From Bacillota bacterium (GTDB lineage: Bacteria; Bacillota; Clostridia; Lachnospirales; Lachnospiraceae), in the NCBI GenBank assembly GCA_023424995.1, contig JAFADH010000301.1:1-12708 (forward strand): DNA of 12,708 nucleotides. Direction: 5' to 3'. The notes under the pieces were generated by a model. It did not search any database. It saw only the letters and a list, made by a program, of their open reading frames with translations, and had not been told where the DNA came from. Both the position numbers and the translations under genes were made by a program. Shown piece by piece: positions 6,928 through 12,708 of this stretch (the stretch's first letter is position 1; the number at the start of each line of letters is the position of its first letter).

Positions 6928-7821
6928 AAATATTGTATAATTTGCAAACTTCCTGGCAGAAATATATGAAATAATGATTAATACACAGCTGATCAATGAT
7001 TTCATCAACCCCATTGCAGTCGCAATACCATACTGCTGCTCCAATAATCCCATGCGGTAAACAACTGTATCGATAATATCTCCCGCTTCATAAACTATGG
7101 GATTGTACATAGTTAAAATCTGCTCAAAGCCGGCATTCAAAATATTGCCCAGACTTAATGTCGCAAGCAGAATGATTGTTGTTTTGATGGAAGGCAGTGA
7201 TATCTTCGTTGCCAGCTTCCATCGGTTTGCACCGTCAATCACCGCACTTTCATATTGCGCCGTATCAATCGCCGCTAATGCTGAAATATAGATGATCGTA
7301 TTATATCCAAAGGATTTCCAGACATCCGTACCAATGATAATAGAACGAAACCATCGATTACTCTGCATAAACAATATTGGTTCCTGTACTATTCCCAAGG
7401 CTCCCAGTATTGAATTAACAACACCGCTTCCGGAAAACATAGTACTGAATATTGTACCAAGAATAACCCAGGACAAAAAGTAAGGAAGATATATCACAGT
7501 CTGAACACTCTTTTTAAAATAAGTATTCCTTACTTCGTTAATAAGCAGGGCAACAACGATCGGAAGCAATAATCCAATTAATATTTTGGTTACGGCAATA
7601 GATATTGTATTTCCAAATACCTGCCAACTGGTTGACATGCTGAACATATATTTGAAATTATCAAGTCCTATCCATTTTGAACCGGTTATTCCTTTTGTCG
7701 GTATGTATTTCTGAAATGCAATGACAATGCCGAACATAGGAATGTAAGAGAATACCAATAAAAGCAGTACGCCTGGTAATAGCATTAAATTATAATACTT
7801 CTGATATTTTTTATAATACAC
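6925..7821 (-). CDS. Carbohydrate ABC transporter permease, LplB/YteP-like
   Basis: A 298-residue membrane permease with six predicted spans. After a basic start (YYKKYQKYYNLM) comes LLPGVLLLLVFSYIPMFG, which is diagnostic of the LplB/YteP branch. The EAA coupling loop ESAVIDGANRWKLATKI lies around residues 191-207. I chose the GTG at 7819-7821 because AGAGGG lies 6 bases before it. A TTG at 7836 in the same frame, five codons earlier, has no good site but remains possible. The gene starts 25 bases after the binding-protein stop, so the two are co-transcribed. It forms the import channel with the LplC-like permease downstream. Confidence 0.9.
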   Translation of the reverse strand: MYYKKYQKYYNLMLLPGVLLLLVFSYIPMFGIVIAFQKYIPTKGITGSKWIGLDNFKYMFSMSTSWQVFGNTISIAVTKILIGLLLPIVVALLINEVRNTYFKKSVQTVIYLPYFLSWVILGTIFSTMFSGSGVVNSILGALGIVQEPILFMQSNRWFRSIIIGTDVWKSFGYNTIIYISALAAIDTAQYESAVIDGANRWKLATKISLPSIKTTIILLATLSLGNILNAGFEQILTMYNPIVYEAGDIIDTVVYRMGLLEQQYGIATAMGLMKSLISCVLIIISYISARKFANYTIF

Positions 7822-7846
7822 AACAGGCCCTCTCAATTTCTCAATT

Positions 7847-9529
7847 TTATTTTACAGCTGCCTCGACTTCTGCCAGAATTTCACTTCCGCCTTCCTTGTA
7901 CCATTTAGTAACAAAATCATCGAATGCAGAAATTGGCTGTTGACCGGTTATTATTCTGAGGAAGGTCTCATTTTCCAGTCTGTCAAGATTTGGTTTTTTC
8001 ATTGCCATAGTATCTGTTATTCCATAATAAGCAGCCTCACGATTGGTAAAATGCGGATCACCGGTCATGGCTGCCGATACGCCAAACGCAAAGGCATTAC
8101 CGTAGGAAGTCATATCTTCAGGACCTTTTTCCAAATAGTTTATATAATACTGGTAGTTTGGAATCATACTTGCTTTCAAGCCGCTAATATCTCCTGTCTC
8201 AGCCGCTTCCTGAATCGCAATCGCATCCTCGTATACAGTCTCCCGATAATTCAACTCAAAAGCAAACGGCCAATTTTCCCATGAAACTCCCAGACCTGCA
8301 TAAATCTGAGCCGCTTCCTCGTCCAGCATACGTAATCCCTGGTACTGAACAGAAAGAAGTTTCATAACAGCCTCCGGATTTTTACAATTTTTATTTACCA
8401 CCAGATACTGCATGGCAGGTTCCGGTACTATAGTAATAACTTCACCGTTATCATTAACCGGAGCGGCAAAAATTTCCCATTCCGCGTCCGGATTAACAGC
8501 TACCGTATTACTTGCCATCCATCCGCCATGCCATGGATAGAAGAATAAACCGGCAACCCCCGTATTAACTAAACCCGCATTTGAATTCCAGTCTCTGGTA
8601 ACCATTTCCTTATCAATTAAACCTTCGGAGTACATATCAGCCAATATTTGAAGTGCTTCCTTCGTCTCCGGCTGAACTGAACCATAATATACTTCTCCGG
8701 CTTCATTCTTCATAAATTGTCCGGGAGTAGAATTCTTCACACCAAAGATTGAGTTAAATACAAACGCACCGCCTGTCGCATATAAGGAAGGATCTCCCAA
8801 TAATCCGACTGTATCCTTTTGACCGTTGCCGTCCGGATCCTGTGTAACAAATGCTCTTGCCAGTTCTATAACATCTTCCATTGTCTCAGGTTTGTCGATT
8901 CCTAATTTTTCTCTCCAATCCTTACGCACCCAAAGCAATTGCTGGCAATCCTGCGGCTTTGCGTTCGGTATTCCATAAATGCGCCCGTCAACCTTTGCAT
9001 ACTCTAACTGGCTTCCATTATATGAGTCATAATAATTCGAAATTAATTCGGATGAATACATCGTAATAATATCGGTCATATCTGCAAGCAGCTCTGCTTC
9101 CACCAAGGCCAGATAACCGGACCGGTCAACCATCACAATATCCGGTAAATCTCCTGTCGTAATCATCAAATTAATCCGCGTATTGTATGTTTCTGTATCT
9201 GTTGCCAAAAAAGTATAGTTAAGATCAATATTCAGTTTTTCTTCAACCCACTTTATATACTGATTAGTCTCAAAATCCTCTCCTTCCGGCAAATTATTGC
9301 TTGCAATGCCTACACGAGCCGCCGTCAAAGTTACCGTCTCATCATAGGGTGCAAATACTTCCTCTTCCGGCAATCTTGTTACTGTTTTAGTTTCAGTCTC
9401 TGTATTTCCAGAATCAGGACCTTGAGCCGTATCCTTGCTATCGCCGTTCCCGGCACAGCCAAACATACTGAATACCAATACCGCCCCCAACACCAGAGAA
9501 ATTACCCTTTTCAACATTTTCTTTTTCAT
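7847..9529 (-). CDS. Sugar-binding lipoprotein of the ABC importer, LplA/YtcQ-like
   Basis: A 560-residue extracellular solute-binding protein anchored to the outer face of the membrane. The signal peptide has a basic start (MKKKMLKR) and a hydrophobic core. It ends at lipobox MFGC with Cys25 as the lipidation site, followed by a Ser/Asp/Thr-rich linker. The mature part has motifs of the large family 1-type binding proteins that serve LplB/LplC permeases, such as NLMITTGDLPDIV, LLWVRKDWREKLGI and DPDGNGQKDTVGL. The last, DPDGNGQKD, resembles the calcium-binding loop often seen in this group. The ATG at 9527-9529 has AAGGAG 6 bases upstream. The frame is open to 9598 but without any such site. 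It is the capture subunit for an oligosaccharide, plausibly a product of the GH76-like enzyme encoded just before it. Confidence 0.92.
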   Translation of the reverse strand: MKKKMLKRVISLVLGAVLVFSMFGCAGNGDSKDTAQGPDSGNTETETKTVTRLPEEEVFAPYDETVTLTAARVGIASNNLPEGEDFETNQYIKWVEEKLNIDLNYTFLATDTETYNTRINLMITTGDLPDIVMVDRSGYLALVEAELLADMTDIITMYSSELISNYYDSYNGSQLEYAKVDGRIYGIPNAKPQDCQQLLWVRKDWREKLGIDKPETMEDVIELARAFVTQDPDGNGQKDTVGLLGDPSLYATGGAFVFNSIFGVKNSTPGQFMKNEAGEVYYGSVQPETKEALQILADMYSEGLIDKEMVTRDWNSNAGLVNTGVAGLFFYPWHGGWMASNTVAVNPDAEWEIFAAPVNDNGEVITIVPEPAMQYLVVNKNCKNPEAVMKLLSVQYQGLRMLDEEAAQIYAGLGVSWENWPFAFELNYRETVYEDAIAIQEAAETGDISGLKASMIPNYQYYINYLEKGPEDMTSYGNAFAFGVSAAMTGDPHFTNREAAYYGITDTMAMKKPNLDRLENETFLRIITGQQPISAFDDFVTKWYKEGGSEILAEVEAAVK

Positions 9530-9590
9530 ACCCTTCTCCTTCTTTTTTAAAATATATATTTGCACTGTCAGGCAAGCCGGTATGATGTTC

Positions 9591-9610
9591 AGCATCACCT
9601 CACAGATGCT
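9591..9610 (-). other. Small hairpin in the gap between hydrolase and binding-protein genes
   Basis: AGCATC (9591-9596) pairs with GATGCT (9605-9610) around an eight-base loop within the 110-base gap. No T-tract follows on either strand, so it is unlikely to be a terminator. It could modestly affect mRNA processing, letting the binding protein be made in excess, or it could be chance. Confidence 0.25.
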
Positions 9611-9639
9611 CTTATTGCTAATAACCTGTGCAGCCTGTA

Positions 9640-10935
9640 TTAATTCATGAGTGCAAGAAGTGCATACATCTCAGCGTATGCAGCCTGGGTTAACAGCTGT
9701 CGGTCTTCTGCATAATTATCATTAAAACCGGTTCCCAAATTACCCGGGAGCATTCCGTTATTGTCCGTATAACGGCCGCAGGCATAATCAAGTGAATTCT
9801 TTAAAACTTCTATAAAAGGTTTCGTAAAGTCACCGTCATATTGGAAAAGAGCCTCATAGCCTTCAATCAAAATCGCAGTGAACCACGGATAGCCCTTGTA
9901 ATATTTAATATCGTCAGCCTCTTTCACAAATATATTATGTGAAATTGCAGCGGCTTTTTTCGCATCTGTATAGTAATCTTCTTCACCTGTAATATCATAA
10001 AGCAGCAGATCTGCAAGTATCATACTTCCTGTGTTATAGGCATAAAGATCCTTATTAACAGAGCCATTGATCCGCGTTCCGTCAGGTTTGACAACCGTAT
10101 GGATACCATTATAGTAGATACCCGTATCACTGTTTTGCATCTGCTTACAAAAGTCATAGAATTTAACGGCCCAATTAAGATAGTTCTCATCTTGTGTAAG
10201 CTGATAAAGTTCTGCGTTTACGATGATACTGCACGCATTTGCAGATAGTCCCCGTTCCAGCTCCTGCGGTGTTGCGTTTGTTCCGAGACCATTTTCATTC
10301 CATGCAAGTCCGCCGATTTCTTCGTTCCAACCTGTGTATATAAAATTAGTTACTTTAATTGCTTCAGTAAGATAATCAGCATCACCAAATACTTCATAAG
10401 CAAAGAGCATATTTCGTGCCACCCAGATGTTGTCATCAAAAAATATGTCACCCACACCATTATTCAAAGAGGTGCCTCTGCCTGAATTATATTTAGCCAT
10501 GAGGTCATTGGAATTGGCATTTTTGTAATATGCTAAATTATCGAGCATAGCTTTATACTCTTCACGGACATTGATATCAGCCGGGAAAAGCCTGTTCATC
10601 TGATACATCATTCCCAGTGCCCCAAAATATGACCATAAATAAGCTGTGGATACTTCATCCTCTTTATTGGGATAGTATTCACGCAGATAATATTCACCTT
10701 CATTTTCCCGGTACAGCTTTAATACATTCCCCAATAAGAGCTTGGCAAGCTCTTCATTTCGTAACGCTTCTTCCACTTCTATTTCCTCCATATCATAATT
10801 TTCGTTTAAATCTGGTGATATTGACGGTTCCGAACTAATCTTCGAGGATGTATCCTCATTAACATTATTAACGCAGGAACATAAGACACTTATGCATACA
10901 GCAAATAAAATTGTAATTAAAATAAACCTTCTCAT
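9640..10935 (-). CDS. GH76-like secreted lipoprotein, putative alpha-1,6-mannanase
   Basis: A 431-residue exported protein. The signal peptide ends in lipobox LCSC with Cys21 lipidated, followed by a Ser/Asp/Glu-rich linker to about residue 55. The rest resembles an (alpha/alpha)6 barrel of glycoside hydrolase family 76. FFDDNIWVARNMLFAYEVFG (165-184) carries the paired aspartates (167-168) that are catalytic in characterised GH76 mannanases. GGLAWNENG (208-216) and ANACSIIVNAELYQLT (232-247) match the conserved GG-x-x-W and asparagine-helix regions. GH76 enzymes cut alpha-1,6-mannan backbones such as those of yeast cell walls. AGGAAG lies 6 bases before the ATG. It is the first intact gene of the importer operon. 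Unsaturated glucuronyl hydrolases (GH88/105) share the fold and partner transporters, but the DD motif favours GH76. Confidence 0.75.
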   Translation of the reverse strand: MRRFILITILFAVCISVLCSCVNNVNEDTSSKISSEPSISPDLNENYDMEEIEVEEALRNEELAKLLLGNVLKLYRENEGEYYLREYYPNKEDEVSTAYLWSYFGALGMMYQMNRLFPADINVREEYKAMLDNLAYYKNANSNDLMAKYNSGRGTSLNNGVGDIFFDDNIWVARNMLFAYEVFGDADYLTEAIKVTNFIYTGWNEEIGGLAWNENGLGTNATPQELERGLSANACSIIVNAELYQLTQDENYLNWAVKFYDFCKQMQNSDTGIYYNGIHTVVKPDGTRINGSVNKDLYAYNTGSMILADLLLYDITGEEDYYTDAKKAAAISHNIFVKEADDIKYYKGYPWFTAILIEGYEALFQYDGDFTKPFIEVLKNSLDYACGRYTDNNGMLPGNLGTGFNDNYAEDRQLLTQAAYAEMYALLALMN

Positions 10936-10955
10936 ATCATTCTTCCTTTTCGGTG

Positions 10956-11140
10956 TTATCTTACGGTTACCCGCGGCACCATATAAGCATCATCCGGCGG
11001 CTCGATCAAAAAATTCACACTTGCCGAATAATAAAGGGTTCGGCGTAATGCACCTCAAAGGCCGTAAAGCTGTTATCCGTCGATGTTATAATAACTTCTT
11101 TACCGTCAACAACAAGAATCAAATTGACTCGAAATTTCAT
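10956..11140 (-). pseudogene. Frameshifted remnant of an unrecognised beta-rich protein
   Basis: From an ATG at 11140 one frame reads MKFRVNLILVVDGKEV, then STDNSFTAFEVHYAEPF, and hits TGA at 11015-11017. The neighbouring frame then continues YYSASVNFLIEPPDD and YMVPRVTVR to a TAA at 10956-10958. One added base in the AAA run at 11033-11035 joins both halves into a smooth 61-residue sequence, so this is a one-base indel, or a sequencing error in a short run. The alternating pattern suggests beta strands, like the C-terminal domain of a secreted or glycan-active enzyme, but I cannot name a family. The ATG lies inside the left arm of a perfect palindrome and has no binding site, so this is probably the 3' stump of a longer gene broken there. 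Confidence 0.55.
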
Positions 11141-11173
11141 TTATACTATACCATAAATGAAATTTCGAGTCAA
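11124..11173. repeat. Perfect palindrome, 21-bp arms, 8-base centre
   Basis: The arm at 11124-11144 begins TTGACTCGAAATTTC, and its exact reverse complement lies at 11153-11173 around an 8-base centre (ACTATACC). Pairing stops abruptly outside both arms. No run of T follows on either strand, so this is not a canonical intrinsic terminator. The remnant of the broken gene begins within it. Possible roles are a cruciform or hairpin insertion, a mini-element, or an mRNA-protecting structure. Confidence 0.9.
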
Positions 11174-11228
11174 CTATGTTTGAAATATTTTTTCTTGTAT
11201 TTAAAATTTCTGTATACATAATCAGCTC

Positions 11229-11295
11229 AACATTATATACCGGTAACACACCCCAAAATCTATTATTTTGCGTTGTGTTACCGGTATATAATGTT
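11229..11295. repeat. Perfect palindrome, 22-bp arms with an inner hairpin
   Basis: The arm at 11229-11250 contains TATACCGGTAACACA, and its exact reverse complement lies at 11274-11295. The 23-base centre holds a further six-base pair, CAAAAT (11254-11259) and ATTTTG (11265-11270), around CTATT, with a three-base internal loop. Its sequence is unrelated to the palindrome 55 bases away. Neither strand shows a terminal T-tract. The bases between them (11174-11228) are AT-rich and show no gene. Confidence 0.9.
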
Positions 11296-11364
11296 ACACG
11301 GCTTTCTAAGCTAAACAATAACCCCCTGAAGTGCTTTATCGCTAAATATAACGGTTATCGTCCA

Positions 11365-11399
11365 TCAAGAGCACTGTCGGTCTCCCCGCCGTGCTTTGA
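11365..11399 (-). terminator. Hairpin just after the GH13 gene (weak terminator candidate)
   Basis: Arms TCAA-g-AGCAC (11365-11374) and GTGCT-TTGA (11391-11399) pair with one bulge, and CGG/CCG pairs inside around a five-base loop. It lies 8-42 bases past the GH13 stop codon, where a terminator is expected, but no T-tract follows on the minus strand. Bases 11300-11364 hold ATAACGGTTAT, a short operator-like palindrome, and nothing else that I can name. Confidence 0.35.
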
Positions 11400-11406
11400 G
11401 TTTCCA

Positions 11407-12708
11407 CTAATTATATTTCCATATACTTGCTTCATATGGCCGCAGGAATGGCGATGAGTCCTCCGGATAATTCGATAGCAAACGAATCCCCTCCGGATAT
11501 TTTATTCGTTTCTTATCGGATGAACTCAAATTTATCTCAATATACAGAGTTTCTGTTCCATCCTTACGATAGTAGGTGAACAGGTCCTTTTCTTTTTGAT
11601 TGATAAATAATACGTCTCCATAATAAATAACTCTGTGCTCCTTACGTAAAGCAATCAATTTCTGAAAAAAACGAAGGACGGAGTTCTCATCCTGAAGCTG
11701 CTTCTCCACATTGCAATTCTTATAATCCTCATCCATCATAATCCACGGCTTCCCGTCAGAAAAGCCTGCATATTGCTGATCGTTCCACTGCATCGGTGTT
11801 CTGGCATGGTCTCTTGAACCGGCTAATACCCTTGCGAATGCCTCTTCTTTTTTCATGGTGCTGCATAACTCATCATAAAGATTCAACGACTCCACATCAC
11901 GAAGCTCCGAGGTGGACCGAAAGCTTTGATTGATCATTCCAAGCTCCTGCCCCTGGTAGATAAATGGCGTGCCCCGCAGTGTGAGCTGTATTACGGCCAA
12001 AAGCTTACCCAGGACATTCCGATACTGCGGGTCCGGGTTTATTTTAGAAATCATGCGTGGATTATCATGGTTTTCATAAAACAGTGACGGCTGACAATGG
12101 TCCCCGTAATTCTCCACCCAGTTAATCATATGGTGTTTCAGATAATTAAGGTCATATTGATAATCATCAAAGCGTGTATGCCCCGGCGTTTCCAGATGGT
12201 CAAAGGAGAATACCATGTCAAGCTCCCTTCGATAATCGGAAGTCAACAGCTTGCTCATTTCCATTCCTATTCCGGGAGTTTCCCCAACCGAAAAAGCATT
12301 GTACGGGAGAAACACCTTCTCTTTCATATCATGCAGATATTCGTGGAGACGGGGTCCGTAGAAATAATGTTCCACCCCATGATATCCCATCAGCTTGCCG
12401 ATGCTTTCATTTCCAGCCGGCAAGCCGCTGCGCTTAGAGATATAACTAATGACATCCAGGCGGAATCCATCCACACCCTTTTCCAGCCACCATGTTATCA
12501 TGTCATGAATCTCCTGGCGAAGGGCTTCATTTTCCCAGTTTAAATCTATCTGCTTCTTTGAGAATAAATGCAGTGCATATTGCCCGCGTTCTTCTACATA
12601 CTTCCACGCACTGCCGCTAAAAAATGATGTCCAGTTGTTAGGCTGATCCTTAAAAATATAATAATCCCCATACTTGGAATCCGGCTCATGGACGGCCTTC
12701 TGATACCA
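11407..12708 (-). CDS. GH13 oligo-1,6-glucosidase-type alpha-glucosidase (N-terminus off the right edge)
   Basis: The last 433 residues are visible, beginning in frame at 12708. Family members are about 550-560 residues, so about 125 are missing, including the first conserved region. Visible motifs are WYQKAVHEPDSKYGDYYIF, LNWENEALRQEI, GVDGFRLDVI with the nucleophile Asp (visible residue 85), FSVGETPG with the acid/base Glu (143), and FYENHDNPR with the stabilising Asp (215). The C-terminal beta domain ends normally. In GH13_31 the residue after the nucleophile is Val in alpha-1,6-cleaving enzymes and usually Ala or Thr in maltases. Val here points to isomaltose/dextran oligosaccharide or sucrose-isomer substrates. 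No signal is visible, but family members are cytoplasmic. It is separated from the importer operon by a palindrome-rich gap and may be a distinct unit. Confidence 0.93.
   Translation of the reverse strand, partial: WYQKAVHEPDSKYGDYYIFKDQPNNWTSFFSGSAWKYVEERGQYALHLFSKKQIDLNWENEALRQEIHDMITWWLEKGVDGFRLDVISYISKRSGLPAGNESIGKLMGYHGVEHYFYGPRLHEYLHDMKEKVFLPYNAFSVGETPGIGMEMSKLLTSDYRRELDMVFSFDHLETPGHTRFDDYQYDLNYLKHHMINWVENYGDHCQPSLFYENHDNPRMISKINPDPQYRNVLGKLLAVIQLTLRGTPFIYQGQELGMINQSFRSTSELRDVESLNLYDELCSTMKKEEAFARVLAGSRDHARTPMQWNDQQYAGFSDGKPWIMMDEDYKNCNVEKQLQDENSVLRFFQKLIALRKEHRVIYYGDVLFINQKEKDLFTYYRKDGTETLYIEINLSSSDKKRIKYPEGIRLLSNYPEDSSPFLRPYEASIWKYN

Noticed and set aside
7940..8284. Plus-strand open frame of 114 codons opposite the sugar-binding lipoprotein
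   Set aside because: Antisense to a well-supported gene, with no recognisable protein features.
11124..11295. The two palindromes as a CRISPR-like or direct-repeat array
   Set aside because: They are unrelated in sequence, inverted rather than direct, and occur once each.
11106..11318. A 70-codon minus-strand open frame running through both palindromes
   Set aside because: It starts at TTG with no binding site, reads the palindrome arms as protein, and overlaps the more protein-like remnant in another frame; open by chance in AT-rich repeats.
12097..12543. Long plus-strand open frame of 148 codons opposite the GH13 gene
   Set aside because: The minus frame carries all the GH13 catalytic motifs; the plus frame is its antisense shadow with no binding site or recognisable family.

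Overview
The window reads as part of a low-to-mid GC Gram-positive chromosome (Bacillota), most likely a clostridial or Lachnospiraceae-type fermenter. The basis is AGGAGG-type ribosome binding sites, GTG starts, lipoprotein signal peptides, and a Lpl/Ytc-style sugar ABC transporter with very large binding protein; the family-level placement is inference. Every gene I can support lies on the minus strand, so transcription runs from high to low coordinates.

In transcription order: (a) 12708-11407, the C-terminal three quarters of a GH13 oligo-1,6-glucosidase-type enzyme, running in from the right edge. (b) 11406-10936, a 470-base gap holding a terminator-like hairpin, two different long perfect palindromes (21- and 22-bp arms) and the frameshifted remnant of a gene. 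(c) 10935-5888, a probable glycan-use operon: a GH76-like secreted lipoprotein, a sugar-binding lipoprotein, and two sugar ABC permeases. A 109-bp structured element with 8-bp inverted ends separates the two permease genes. (d) 5780-3166, a complete ABC-2 type transporter of the COG4586/4587/3694 kind: an ATPase and two permeases, tightly packed. (e) 3165-2723, a degraded coding remnant and a hairpin. (f) 2722-1715, an FkbM-family methyltransferase with an uncharacterised N-terminal part. (g) 1714-1095, a second degraded gene remnant and a probable promoter. (h) 1094-1, an amidohydrolase running off the left edge.

The coherent story is extracellular trimming of an alpha-linked glycan (probably an alpha-1,6-mannan-like or yeast/host glycan) by the GH76 lipoprotein, capture by the binding protein, import through the two permeases, and possibly cytoplasmic cleavage by the GH13 enzyme. 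No importer-type ATPase is present, so the importer probably borrows a shared MsmX-like ATPase encoded elsewhere. The nearby ATPase belongs with the ABC-2 permeases. I did not find a clearly new multi-gene system. The most unusual items are the twin palindromes, the inverted-end element inside the transporter operon, and three broken gene remnants sitting between otherwise intact genes.
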